A DNA stretch of 64,000 nt, from positions 28,225-92,224 of the forward strand of contig UQPB01000010.1 in the NCBI GenBank assembly GCA_900542835.1, given 5' to 3'. The translations under genes and the position numbers were made by a program. Under the pieces are notes generated by a model. It searched no databases and had not been told where the DNA came from. It saw only the letters and a program-made list of their open reading frames with translations. Positions within the stretch are counted from its first letter, which is position 1. Each line of letters opens with the position of its first letter. Shown here piece by piece: positions 24,862 through 33,374 of this stretch. The DNA is from an uncultured Pelosinus sp. Lineage in GTDB: Bacteria > Bacillota > Negativicutes > Sporomusales > Acetonemataceae.

Positions 24862-25034
24862 GCAGTTACGCGTATGCGCCGGTAGCGGCCGGCATGTGGC
24901 GGCAGCATGAAGTCTGGGATGGCACCTACACACTGGATGATCTGGCTGACGCGCACGAGATTCTGGCCGTAAAACAGGAAAACCAGCGCCGGGCTGAGGA
25001 ATACGCGGAGCGGCAGAGGAGGTTGAACCCGTGA
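24430..25034 (+). CDS. Tail assembly chaperone, -1 frameshift fusion form
   Basis: The -1 frame is open from 24777 to the TGA at 25032-25034 and encodes a plausible chaperone T-domain (AGMWRQHEVWDGTYTLDDLA, then a charged helix). It has no start codon of its own with a ribosome site. The heptamer T TTT TTC at 24786-24792 lies in the correct phase, only 10 bases after the last -1 stop. Ribosomes shifting there would make about 200 residues, as in lambda G/GT. The end overlaps the tape measure start by GTGA. Confidence 0.7.
24786..24792 (+). other. Slippery heptamer for -1 frameshift
   Basis: T TTT TTC, in zero-frame phase (GGT TTT TTC). It is the only classical slippery site between the last -1 stop (24774-24776) and the zero-frame stop (24859-24861). 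Confidence 0.7.
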
Positions 25035-27343
25035 TTGGCGAAGTGATAAAAGAATACCTGGTCAGCCTCGGGGTGCAGGTCGACAAGCCGGGGTTTAATC
25101 AGATGCAGGCAACGCTGAACCAGACCGATAAAGCGGTGGCGTTTTCCGCAGCGAGCTGGGCCAAGGATTTTATCAAGGCCGGTACGCTTATCGGCACGGC
25201 GCTGGCCGGTGTGACCGCATCTGTTGCCGGTGTGATGACTGCGGCTGCCAAACAGGATTTGGCCATGGAGAAATACGCCCGCAGCATGCTGGTGTCAAAA
25301 GACGCCGCTGCCGAAATGAAGATGGCCCTGGATGCGCTGGATGAGTCAATTCAGGATGTGCAGCTCACGCCGGAGCTGCTGGGGCGTTACCGGGCACTGG
25401 TGGCCGATGGCCGGAACATGAAAGTGGGCGGCGACTACGACGGGGCCATGCGCGAGCTGCGGGACATTGTTTTTGAATTTACCCGCCTGAAGCAGGAAGC
25501 CAATTATGCCCTGCAGTGGGTGGGGTATTATCTGGCTAAGCATCTGGGCAATCCGCTTCGAGATGCCAAGGCAAATTTCAAATCCTTTAATGACGATCTA
25601 ATCAAAAATATGCCCGCGTGGACAGAAAAGGCCGCGCGGGCATTGGTTTATGTCGTTAATATCGGCAAGCACTATTTAATGCTGCTCAAAGCCATCGGCA
25701 AAGCCTCATATGCGATGTGGGATTCCTTCCCCGCCGGCGTAAAAGTGGCGATTGCAGCTTTGACCGCTTTGGCTCTATTTATTAAGGCATCGCCAGTCGG
25801 CCGCTTCGCCGCGCTGATCGGCGCCATGCTGCTGCTGGTTGACGATTACTATGGCTACATGGAAGGCAAAGAAGCCGCCATGGGGCCGCTCTGGGATAAA
25901 CTAAACCAGTCTCTGGCAGAAAGCGAAAAGCACACCGGCAGGTTGAAGGTTGGCATCCACGATGCGCGGGGCGAATTGCGGATTCTCTGGGCGGAGTTTG
26001 AGCAGTCGGAAGGGCATGCGCTATCGCTAAAGCTTATCACCGATCTGCTTACGCTAACCGAAGAGACGCTGACAACGCTGATCGATCTTTCCTCTGTTGC
26101 CTTTACGCAGATCGGCGAGGCAACGGCTAAAAACGGTGTTCTGGCTGAGTTTAAGGACATGTTTTATGATATCGGCGTTGCCTCAGATGATGTCCTGGTC
26201 GGGCTGACCGGAATCATGAAGCAACTCGGGCTGCTGTCGAGTGATTCGCGCTATAAAAGCTTTTGGTCTTGGTTCGGTGACGAACTCAGTCGGAACCTGA
26301 AGCGGCTGGCCAATTTTGGATCACTGATGGCCAAACTGGTGCAGCTGAACTGGGCAGTCATGAACGGCGAATTTAAAAAAGCCGGCACGATCAGCCGGTC
26401 GCTCATTGGCGATGTCGGCAGCATCGTTGGCTCTTATTTCGACGACGAGCGACCGGCTGAGGCTGCGGGCAGGTCGAGCTGGCAGGGCGGTCGCGTTGAT
26501 GGCTTAAGCGAAGCGGAAGCGGCGGCCGAGCCGTATATTCAGGAAGCAGCCAAAGAGTTTAATCTTGATCCCAATTTGCTAAGAGGACTGGTTAAAGCAG
26601 AATCTAGTTTTGACCCGGATGCTGGTTCGCCTGTGGGGGCTCGTGGGTACGCGCAGTTAATGCCTGAAACTGCAAAAGGACTAGGCGTGAACATAGATGA
26701 TCCCCGCGACAATATTCGGGGCGGAGCTATGTATCTAAGGGAGCAGCTAGATACTTTTAACGGAAATGTTGAATTAGCGTTGGCTGCTTATAATGCTGGG
26801 CCGGGGGCTGTAAAGGATTACAAATACACGATACCACCCTACGAAGAAACACGAAACTATGTTCCTAAGGTACTGAGTTTTGCAGAAGACTACCGAAACA
26901 GGACAACATATACTTCGTCACCAGCAAATGCGCCGTCAGGAGATTCATTTCAAAAGCCGCCCGACGGTATGCGTGACCTAACATGGGTGGATAGATGGCA
27001 AGAATGGTTAGGGGAAATCCTAAGACCTTCTGCGCCACAAGATTCTGAGACAGCCGCAAATTTTGTCCGTCCAACGTCCTTCCTCGCAAACGCTTTTACA
27101 AACACTGATCCCATGATAGTAAACAGTTTAATGCGTGGCAGTTCTCCTGCATACGCGCAGGGGTTGGGTGGAAGTGTTACTAATATCACCTACCAAGTTG
27201 AAGTCGGCGGCGTTGAGGTAAAAAGTACCAACGCTTCTGCCGAAGATATCGGTAAAGAGGTTGGCAATAAAACTGCTTCCAGTATTCATGGCCGGGCCGA
27301 GTATTTCAAAATGAACCGGGTATTGAATGGGGTACAATCATAA
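25031..27343 (+). CDS. Tape measure protein with lytic transglycosylase domain
   Basis: A 770-residue protein, the longest tail gene. The N-terminal and middle parts are helical with hydrophobic segments (LIGTALAGVTASVAGVMT; VAIAALTALALFI), typical of tape measure proteins that set tail length and cross membranes. A soluble lytic transglycosylase domain lies at about residues 505-625: catalytic Glu524 in KAESSFDP, then GARGYAQLMPETA and AAYNAGPGAV. It would cut peptidoglycan during entry. From about 26560 the codon use turns visibly AT-richer, which suggests the enzymatic part was exchanged. Confidence 0.88.
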   Translation: MIGEVIKEYLVSLGVQVDKPGFNQMQATLNQTDKAVAFSAASWAKDFIKAGTLIGTALAGVTASVAGVMTAAAKQDLAMEKYARSMLVSKDAAAEMKMALDALDESIQDVQLTPELLGRYRALVADGRNMKVGGDYDGAMRELRDIVFEFTRLKQEANYALQWVGYYLAKHLGNPLRDAKANFKSFNDDLIKNMPAWTEKAARALVYVVNIGKHYLMLLKAIGKASYAMWDSFPAGVKVAIAALTALALFIKASPVGRFAALIGAMLLLVDDYYGYMEGKEAAMGPLWDKLNQSLAESEKHTGRLKVGIHDARGELRILWAEFEQSEGHALSLKLITDLLTLTEETLTTLIDLSSVAFTQIGEATAKNGVLAEFKDMFYDIGVASDDVLVGLTGIMKQLGLLSSDSRYKSFWSWFGDELSRNLKRLANFGSLMAKLVQLNWAVMNGEFKKAGTISRSLIGDVGSIVGSYFDDERPAEAAGRSSWQGGRVDGLSEAEAAAEPYIQEAAKEFNLDPNLLRGLVKAESSFDPDAGSPVGARGYAQLMPETAKGLGVNIDDPRDNIRGGAMYLREQLDTFNGNVELALAAYNAGPGAVKDYKYTIPPYEETRNYVPKVLSFAEDYRNRTTYTSSPANAPSGDSFQKPPDGMRDLTWVDRWQEWLGEILRPSAPQDSETAANFVRPTSFLANAFTNTDPMIVNSLMRGSSPAYAQGLGGSVTNITYQVEVGGVEVKSTNASAEDIGKEVGNKTASSIHGRAEYFKMNRVLNGVQS

Positions 27344-27374
27344 AGCATTGCTATCTAAGTTGTAAGGAGTGGAT

Positions 27375-27414
27375 AACAGAAAAAACGAGTATAAAACAAC
27401 TCGTTTTTTCTGTT
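27375..27414. terminator. Strong bidirectional terminator
   Basis: A perfect 16-base-pair inverted repeat (arms 27375-27390 and 27399-27414) with an eight-base loop and runs of A and T on both sides. It ends the tail transcript on the plus strand and the reverse gene on the minus strand. Confidence 0.85.
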
Positions 27415-27844
27415 ATTTTGAAGTATCAGGTTTTGTATCTGGATGATTATCAACGATATAGTTAACTATATGGCTTATTGGAGAGTTTTCTTTAATCTCA
27501 AACCACTTAGTGGGGGTGGTATCCTTAGATTTAAGGTTATTCATTTTTCTATCTAAAATATAAACTGATTCATAACGGTATGTTTTCTCGCTTGCATTGA
27601 CGGCGGTAGGAACAAATATTAATTCGTCAGAGTCAGGATTGTCAAACATAACATTAAAAATCAGCATATTGTTAGCTATAAATTTAATGCTATTCATGTC
27701 CACGCTATAAGATATATTATTTCTCGTGATGACATAGTGCCAATCCGATTTCTTAGAATCCTGCTGCGCTGCGGCAAACGCACTTCCAGTGCTTAACGCA
27801 AACACCAATAGCACAACCAGTAACGCAGTCAAAAGTTTTTTCAT
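27413..27844 (-). CDS. Secreted moron protein, surface-adhesin E-like
   Basis: A 143-residue protein read against the tail operon. It has a clear signal peptide (MKKLLTALLVVLLVFALS, cut near SAFA-AAQ). The mature part (WHYVITRNNISYSVDMNS, then MLIFNVMFDNPD and KTYRYESVYILD) has the pattern of small exported beta-rich proteins resembling surface-adhesin protein E. It is AT-rich, has its own terminator and ribosome site (GGAGCGTG), and was probably gained as a lysogenic conversion gene. Confidence 0.6.
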   Translation of the reverse strand: MKKLLTALLVVLLVFALSTGSAFAAAQQDSKKSDWHYVITRNNISYSVDMNSIKFIANNMLIFNVMFDNPDSDELIFVPTAVNASEKTYRYESVYILDRKMNNLKSKDTTPTKWFEIKENSPISHIVNYIVDNHPDTKPDTSK

Positions 27845-27911
27845 GGTATCACGCTCCTTGAGTTTTAGTATAACAAAATCTTACAAGAATATCAGGATGG
27901 AGGGAATAAAA

Positions 27912-28079
27912 ATGGGTGTTAAAGAATTCACAGACTTGAAAAGGAAGATAGTGTTAGATATAGCCGAAATGAATGCGCGATTAATTGAACAAACATCTCA
28001 GCAGCATATATCTGAGGTAGACCCTGTCGTATTGCACGAGATAAGAGAAAATGCCCGGCTATTGCTTGATTTTATTTAA
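27912..28079 (+). CDS. Small hypothetical protein of the moron insert
   Basis: Fifty-five residues starting at ATG 27912 after GGAGGG. Helical and charged (RKIVLDIAEMNARLIEQ, then EIRENARLLLDF). No family recognised. It lies between two reverse-strand genes. Confidence 0.45.
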   Translation: MGVKEFTDLKRKIVLDIAEMNARLIEQTSQQHISEVDPVVLHEIRENARLLLDFI

Positions 28080-28091
28080 TCGACACGATAG

Positions 28092-28274
28092 TTAGGCCTC
28101 TTTTGATTCGACAGTTGAAACAGTCTGATATACTGTTTCGAAGGCTTCGCAAACACTTTTTATAAATAGTTTGCTAGTCTGTACGTTGCCATCTGCTCCA
28201 CGTGGTACTGCGATGTATTTATGATCAATTAAACTTAATACAATTTCTTTTGTAATATCTAAATGCTGTGACAT
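28092..28274 (-). CDS. Small hypothetical protein of the moron insert
   Basis: Sixty residues. ATG at 28274 follows AAAGGAGTAGC on the reverse strand, so the frame's longer N-terminus was discarded. The sequence (LDITKEIVLSLIDHKYIAV, then KLFIKSVCEAFETVY) resembles small conserved Firmicute proteins of unknown role. It is convergent with the 27912 gene. Confidence 0.55.
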   Translation of the reverse strand: MSQHLDITKEIVLSLIDHKYIAVPRGADGNVQTSKLFIKSVCEAFETVYQTVSTVESKEA

Positions 28275-28339
28275 TGCTACTCCTTTCAAGCCGGGCAATC
28301 ATGATTTCGACAAATATTCTGTAATATCCTGTAAAGGAG

Positions 28340-29134
28340 GTGTTTCCCATCGCCGCTAAAAATGGCCTGTCCGTCGATGGCTATAACTACTTCTCCGATA
28401 TCCTGACCGGTAAGAAGCAACCAGGCTGGATGGACTTCTCGCAGCAGATCGCCAAGCTGACAGGCAAATACGAACTAATTAACATGGTATCCGGGATAAC
28501 CAACCTGGATACCTTTTTATTTCGCACTCCCAAGTGGCCGATCGGCGGCGTCTATTTCGACGGCATCATGCGCACCGAGCATGTCAGCCGTGTCCGGCCG
28601 ACACAGTATCCCGTGCAAACCGGCGTTACCATGACTGACCATGCCATTATCGAGCCGGCAGAGCTCACCATTGAAGTAATGATGACAGACTGCCACACAC
28701 CTTCATTTGTAACGAACAATCTCTTCCTGGACAGTGTTTACCAGTCGATGCAGGACATCATTCTCTATTCAAACTACCTGCCTGTCGAGCGCGATGTCGG
28801 CAGCGGCGCGGGGAGATCGGTAAAGACATGGGTGACCTTAAAAGCAATGCAATTGTCGCGGCTGCCGATCGTCGTTGAAACGCGGTTGCAGACCTATAAA
28901 AACATGCTGATTGAGGAACTGACAGCACCGGACGATGTCAAAACGCTGAATGCCCTCAAAGCCACTGTCCGGTTGCGGGAGGTTATCGTTGCCAATGTCG
29001 CAGAGACAAAAAGCAGTGCCCGGGTGGCTGCGTATAAACAAACGAAAGGCGGCCAGGCACCAGCGCAGGAACTGCCTGTTGATAAGACATCCTCCAAGGC
29101 GATCCATGATGCAATTAGGAAGGGGCTGGGCTGA
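28340..29134 (+). CDS. Dit-like baseplate protein
   Basis: About 264 residues. KYELINMVSGITNLDTFLFR, WPIGGVYFDGIMRTEHVSRV and AELTIEVMMTDC are typical of Dit-like phage baseplate proteins that join tube and hub. Start uncertain: GTG 28340 lies inside the ribosome site AAAGGAGGTG; at the correct spacing (28349) the codon is ATC, before GCC GCT AAA, where an ATG would be expected. Confidence 0.75.
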   Translation: MFPIAAKNGLSVDGYNYFSDILTGKKQPGWMDFSQQIAKLTGKYELINMVSGITNLDTFLFRTPKWPIGGVYFDGIMRTEHVSRVRPTQYPVQTGVTMTDHAIIEPAELTIEVMMTDCHTPSFVTNNLFLDSVYQSMQDIILYSNYLPVERDVGSGAGRSVKTWVTLKAMQLSRLPIVVETRLQTYKNMLIEELTAPDDVKTLNALKATVRLREVIVANVAETKSSARVAAYKQTKGGQAPAQELPVDKTSSKAIHDAIRKGLG

Positions 29135-29478
29135 TGTTATCAATTGTATCCATTCAGCCGGTGCAAAACTATACCTTCAGCAGCAAAATTCAGGTCGACG
29201 GCCAGAGTCTGACACTGCAGTTTGAATTGCAGTATAACGAGCTGGCAGGGTATTGGCTGGCTACGGTCCGTGACGCATCCGGCAATGACCTGATAACCAG
29301 CTTGCCGGTCATTCCGGCGCAAAACCTTTTGGAGCAGTACGCATATCTGGGGATTGGCAGCGCCTATATCGTGCCGGCACAAACGGTCCGTGAACAATGG
29401 CCGTCGCTGGAGACGCTGGGCAGCGACTGGTATCTGGTCTGGGGCGATACCGACGGAGGCGATGTGGATGGCGGATAG
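29134..29478 (+). CDS. Baseplate plug protein (Pam3-type)
   Basis: A 114-residue beta-rich protein (YTFSSKIQVDGQSLTLQFE, YWLATVRDASG, then PSLETLGSDWYLVW). It fits the small plug proteins described in baseplates of compact contractile phages (DUF6983/Pam3 gp18 type). Overlaps the preceding and following genes. Confidence 0.75.
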   Translation: MLSIVSIQPVQNYTFSSKIQVDGQSLTLQFELQYNELAGYWLATVRDASGNDLITSLPVIPAQNLLEQYAYLGIGSAYIVPAQTVREQWPSLETLGSDWYLVWGDTDGGDVDGG

Positions 29479-30526
29479 CCGCAACGGCCGGCTTTACGGG
29501 CGCAAATGGAAGGTGACTATTTATAAGCCGGCGTACAAAAATGAGACAGCAGTAACCTTGGTCGGCGGCGGCCGGGTCAGTATGGCTGAACGCGATGTCG
29601 GCCAGTCCACCGCCGTGGACGTCTCCCTGCTGCGCTGTGTCTTCCGGATCGAGGAACAGATCGAAACGCAGACGGCTGTCTGTACACTGGAAGTTTATAA
29701 TATGACTGCGGCGGCAGAAGGTGCCATCATTCGGGAAGGATTCCAGGTGTCGATCGAGGCCGGCTATGCAGAAGGCCAGTACGGCGAGGTCTTTACTGGT
29801 GATATTGTCCAGGTCATCCGCAACCGGGAAAACGGCGTCGATTATAAACTGGAGATCCTGGCACTAAGAGGCAGTGGAGTGCTTGACCTCAATCATACCG
29901 CTAGTAGCATTGCCGCCGGTAGCAAGCCAAGAGACGTCATTAACGCCATTGCCCGCAGCGCCAGATTGCCCATTGTTGTCGGCGAGATCAGCGACAACCT
30001 ATCTGCGCAGGCGCTGCCACGCGGTAAAGTGCTGTTTGGGACACCAAGCCAATACCTGCGCGATCTGGCAATCGGTAACGATGCCTATTTCTGGTCCGGC
30101 GAGGACGGCAAACTGATTGTTAAAAAAATTGCAGATACGATTCCGGCGGATCAAGTATTAATTTTGTCGCCAGGAGATCCGAGCAAAGATAAAAAAGCAG
30201 AAGGTGCCCGTGCCACCGGTCTGGTGGGGACGCCGCAATACAGCGATGATGGCATCCACATCAAATTGCTGCTGGACTGCCGCGTTAAGTTGATGTCGCT
30301 CATCCAGATTGACAATGAACTGATCCGCCGGTCGTTAATTGACTTAACCCTTGGCGGCAACAACCTGCCGCAGCAAAACCAGTTTGACGAGGACGGCGAA
30401 TACCAGGTCTTTAAGCTTGTCCATGCAGGGGATACGCATGGCGATACCTGGGTAACCGAAGTTGTCGGCATTGGCCGGCATGGCCGCGGCGGTCTACTCA
30501 CCACCGCTTCACAAACTGAGCGTTAG
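29468..30526 (+). CDS. Baseplate hub protein
   Basis: A 352-residue protein. ATG 29468 is chosen because GGAGG lies eight bases upstream; ATG 29462 is too close. VSLLRCVFRIEEQIETQTA, EVYNMTAAAEG, QYGEVFTGDIVQV and DYKLEILALRG are typical of hub proteins (gp27-like fold) that carry the spike. It lies between plug and spike genes. Confidence 0.78.
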   Translation: MADSRNGRLYGRKWKVTIYKPAYKNETAVTLVGGGRVSMAERDVGQSTAVDVSLLRCVFRIEEQIETQTAVCTLEVYNMTAAAEGAIIREGFQVSIEAGYAEGQYGEVFTGDIVQVIRNRENGVDYKLEILALRGSGVLDLNHTASSIAAGSKPRDVINAIARSARLPIVVGEISDNLSAQALPRGKVLFGTPSQYLRDLAIGNDAYFWSGEDGKLIVKKIADTIPADQVLILSPGDPSKDKKAEGARATGLVGTPQYSDDGIHIKLLLDCRVKLMSLIQIDNELIRRSLIDLTLGGNNLPQQNQFDEDGEYQVFKLVHAGDTHGDTWVTEVVGIGRHGRGGLLTTASQTER

Positions 30527-30536
30527 GAGGGATGAG

Positions 30537-31199
30537 ATGCCAAAACTCAACGAACGGACGCTGGATCCGGTTGAACTGTATCAGCGGTTCCGGGATGCGA
30601 TACTGGCCGGTATCAAAGTGGCGGCGCCAGGGATCATTCAGGCGGTTAACTACGATAAGGGCACCGTTACCGTGCAATTGTCCATTCGAGAACAGCTTAA
30701 CTTTAACGGCAATCTGGAGTGGGTGGAAATTCCGCCGTTGCTGGATGTGCCGTTATTTATCTATTCCGGCGGCGGCTATTGCTTAACCCTGCCAGTACAG
30801 CCCGGTGACGAATGCCTGGTTGTGTTTGGCGACCGGTGTATGGATGCCTGGTGGCAGTCGGGAGGAGTGCAAAACCAGATTGAGCGCCGCCGACATGACC
30901 TTTCGGACGGCTTTGCAATTGTCGGCTTTCGCAGCCAGCCGAACACGGTTCGCAACTACTCCCCCGGCACAGCACAGCTGCGCAATGCAGCTGGAACTGC
31001 GTACATTGAAATTGCTGGCAGTGACATCAATATCAAGGGTGCGAATGTAAATATTCAGGCCGATAACTATACCGTACAGGCAAGCCATTCTAATGTTGAC
31101 GGCGGAGGCAGTACGGTTATTGACGGTGTCCATTTTAAGAGCCATACACATAACGGTGTGGACCCCGGCAACGGCAATACAGGGGGTGTTAACGGATGA
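30537..31199 (+). CDS. Membrane-puncturing spike (Gp138 family)
   Basis: A 220-residue protein starting at ATG 30537 after TAGGAGGGATGAG. PGIIQAVNYDKGTVTVQLS and LPVQPGDECLVVFGDRC match the Gp138 OB-fold. The C-terminus has repeated DINIKGANVNIQ-type beta turns and a Gly-rich His-containing end (HFKSHTHNGV), which forms a trimeric needle that pierces the cell envelope. Confidence 0.85.
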   Translation: MPKLNERTLDPVELYQRFRDAILAGIKVAAPGIIQAVNYDKGTVTVQLSIREQLNFNGNLEWVEIPPLLDVPLFIYSGGGYCLTLPVQPGDECLVVFGDRCMDAWWQSGGVQNQIERRRHDLSDGFAIVGFRSQPNTVRNYSPGTAQLRNAAGTAYIEIAGSDINIKGANVNIQADNYTVQASHSNVDGGGSTVIDGVHFKSHTHNGVDPGNGNTGGVNG

Positions 31200-31549
31200 T
31201 CTATCGCAAGCTTGACGAAGCGGGGGATTATGTGTTCGGCCGCAATCGAAACAACTATATCAGCGCTGCGGCAGCTGTCAACCAGGCCGTCGTTACCCGG
31301 CTGCGCCAGCTTATCTATGAATGGTGGGAGGACTTGGAGGACGGTATACCGGTCTGGCAGCGGATACTGGGCAATCGTAACAAGCAGGAGGCCGAGCGAA
31401 TTATCCGGGAGCGCATTCAGCAAACCAAGCATGTGAGAAGCCTCTTAGCGTTTACGGTGACCTGGGACAATGAAAAGAGAATGCTGGGCATTCAGGCTGT
31501 TATTGATACTGAATTTGGCCAGACAGAGATAAGCGAGGTGATTGCCTGA
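31196..31549 (+). CDS. Baseplate wedge protein, gp25-like
   Basis: A 117-residue protein. NQAVVTRLRQLIYEWWED, then QAERIIRERI-type helix and VRSLLAFTVTWDNEKRML are the family pattern of GpW/gp25-like wedge proteins. It precedes gene J, as in most contractile tails. Confidence 0.75.
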   Translation: MIYRKLDEAGDYVFGRNRNNYISAAAAVNQAVVTRLRQLIYEWWEDLEDGIPVWQRILGNRNKQEAERIIRERIQQTKHVRSLLAFTVTWDNEKRMLGIQAVIDTEFGQTEISEVIA

Positions 31550-32715
31550 TGGCCTATTTTGCCCCTTATATTGATGACGCGGGGCTGCACATACCGACGT
31601 ACATCGATATTCGTGAGGACTTGATTGATCAGTTTAAGCAGATCTATGGCCAGGATATCTACCTGGACAATGAAAGCCAGGACTATCAAATGATATCTGC
31701 TTTTGCGCTTAAGACTTACGACACCATGCAGCTATTGCAGATCATTTACAACAACCGCAGTCCCAAAACAGCGGTCGGCAGTGCCATGGACGGCATCGTA
31801 AAACTGAATGGCATTAAGCGTAAGGCATCCAGTTATAGCACCTGCGTGCTGACGCTCACCGGTACGCCGGGAACCACAATTATAAACGGCGTGACTGCGG
31901 ATGACGCAGGCGTACAATGGACCTTGCCGGCAGCGGTTACCTTGTCGGGATCCACGCGCCAGGTCAGCGCGGTTTGTGCAGAAATCGGCGCTATCGAGGC
32001 GGCGCCGGGCAGCATTACCAAAATCGTCACGCCAACACAAGGTTGGTTGGCGGTAACCAATGAAGCAGCAGCGGTGACTGGCGCGCCGGTAGAGTCTGAT
32101 GAGGAGCTGCGCCGGCGGCAGTCTCTCAGTGTCGCCATCCCCAGCCAGAATATGTTGGACGGAACCATTGCCGGCATTGCATCGGTTGACGGCGTCAAGC
32201 GATATAAGATTTATGACAACGATAGCAATATCACTGATGAACATGGCATTCCCGGCCATACCATCGCCGCGGTGGTGGAAGGTGGCCTGGATGATGAAGT
32301 AGCCGAGCAAATTTATCTACGCAAAGGCCCGGGCGGCGGTACCTATGGTGATGTCAGCGTCGAGTATATAAATTCGGATGGCCTGACCACAATTATCCGG
32401 TTTTTCCGGCCGGAGTATGTAGCCGCAGTCGTTGAACTGGTAATTAAGAAGAATGCCGGCTATACCTCTGAGATTAAGGAGCGAATTGAAAAGGCGATCA
32501 AGGCATATCTGGAGGCGCTGGATATTGGTACAGCCATTACGATAACCGGTATTTCAGCGGCAGTGCTGTCGGTCATTGATAATTGGTCTAAACCAGCATT
32601 CTCTGTCGTCTCGCTTAACATTGGCCGCCAGGGCGATACGCTAGCTAACGAGGATATCCCAATTATCTTTAAGGAAGTCGGCGAAGTCGGCACGATTGAT
32701 GTCAGGGAGGGGTAG
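31549..32715 (+). CDS. Baseplate J-like protein
   Basis: A 388-residue protein. IDIREDLIDQFKQIYGQDIYLD, NRSPKTAVGSAMDGIVKLNGI, PVESDEELRRRQS and VEGGLDDEVAEQIYLRKGPG are classic Mu gp47/P2 gpJ motifs. It makes the outer wedge and starts contraction. ATG overlaps the gp25-like stop. Confidence 0.92.
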   Translation: MAYFAPYIDDAGLHIPTYIDIREDLIDQFKQIYGQDIYLDNESQDYQMISAFALKTYDTMQLLQIIYNNRSPKTAVGSAMDGIVKLNGIKRKASSYSTCVLTLTGTPGTTIINGVTADDAGVQWTLPAAVTLSGSTRQVSAVCAEIGAIEAAPGSITKIVTPTQGWLAVTNEAAAVTGAPVESDEELRRRQSLSVAIPSQNMLDGTIAGIASVDGVKRYKIYDNDSNITDEHGIPGHTIAAVVEGGLDDEVAEQIYLRKGPGGGTYGDVSVEYINSDGLTTIIRFFRPEYVAAVVELVIKKNAGYTSEIKERIEKAIKAYLEALDIGTAITITGISAAVLSVIDNWSKPAFSVVSLNIGRQGDTLANEDIPIIFKEVGEVGTIDVREG

Positions 32716-32717
32716 CC

Positions 32718-33362
32718 GTGGCGCTTAAAGATCGATATCTGAATCTAATCAGCAGCCAGCACCGCGATAAGCCAAAGTATATGGCGATGCTATCCGCGCT
32801 CATGCAGCCGAGCGAGGATATTTTTGCCGTGGGGGTTTATCTGGACGATGAATTCGACATCGATAACGCAGTGGGCAAGCAACAGGATATTCTTGGCCAT
32901 ATCGTAGGACAGGAGCGGACGCTGCCATTTCAACCCGCAAGAGGACTCTCGCCGGTATTAGACAATTATGCGTACCGACAACTGCTTAAAGCCAAAATAG
33001 CCAAAAACACATGGAAGGGCCGCGTCGAGGACCTGAAGGAGACTTGGCTGACTCTTTTCGGTAAACCAATCATCATTCAGGACAATCAGGATATGACCAT
33101 TGATGTTGTTGTAGTCGGCCTATTTGATCAAATTGTTAAGGACATGATTCTTAATGGCCTGATTGTCCCGAAGCCGCAAAGCGTTGGCGTCAACTACGCA
33201 TTTGCTGATGAAGCTGTTTTCGGCTATGACATGGAGACTGCATCCATTAAGGGATATGACCACGCTGACTGGATGAATCCGAATCCGGTCGATTCGTTTG
33301 CCTATGACACCGACAATGATGAACAGCGCATGTTTGGCTACAACCAGGGATATTGGACGTAA
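32718..33362 (+). CDS. Baseplate/tail protein, DUF2612
   Basis: A 214-residue protein starting at GTG 32718. NLISSQHRDKPKYMAMLSA, GKQQDILGHIVGQERTLPF and YRQLLKAKIAKNTWKG are DUF2612 signatures. The family corresponds in place to gpI and links wedge and tail fibre. The C-terminus has three G-Y repeats (FGYDMETA, IKGYDHAD, MFGYNQGY). Confidence 0.82.
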   Translation: MALKDRYLNLISSQHRDKPKYMAMLSALMQPSEDIFAVGVYLDDEFDIDNAVGKQQDILGHIVGQERTLPFQPARGLSPVLDNYAYRQLLKAKIAKNTWKGRVEDLKETWLTLFGKPIIIQDNQDMTIDVVVVGLFDQIVKDMILNGLIVPKPQSVGVNYAFADEAVFGYDMETASIKGYDHADWMNPNPVDSFAYDTDNDEQRMFGYNQGYWT

Positions 33363-33374
33363 GGAGGAAACGTG

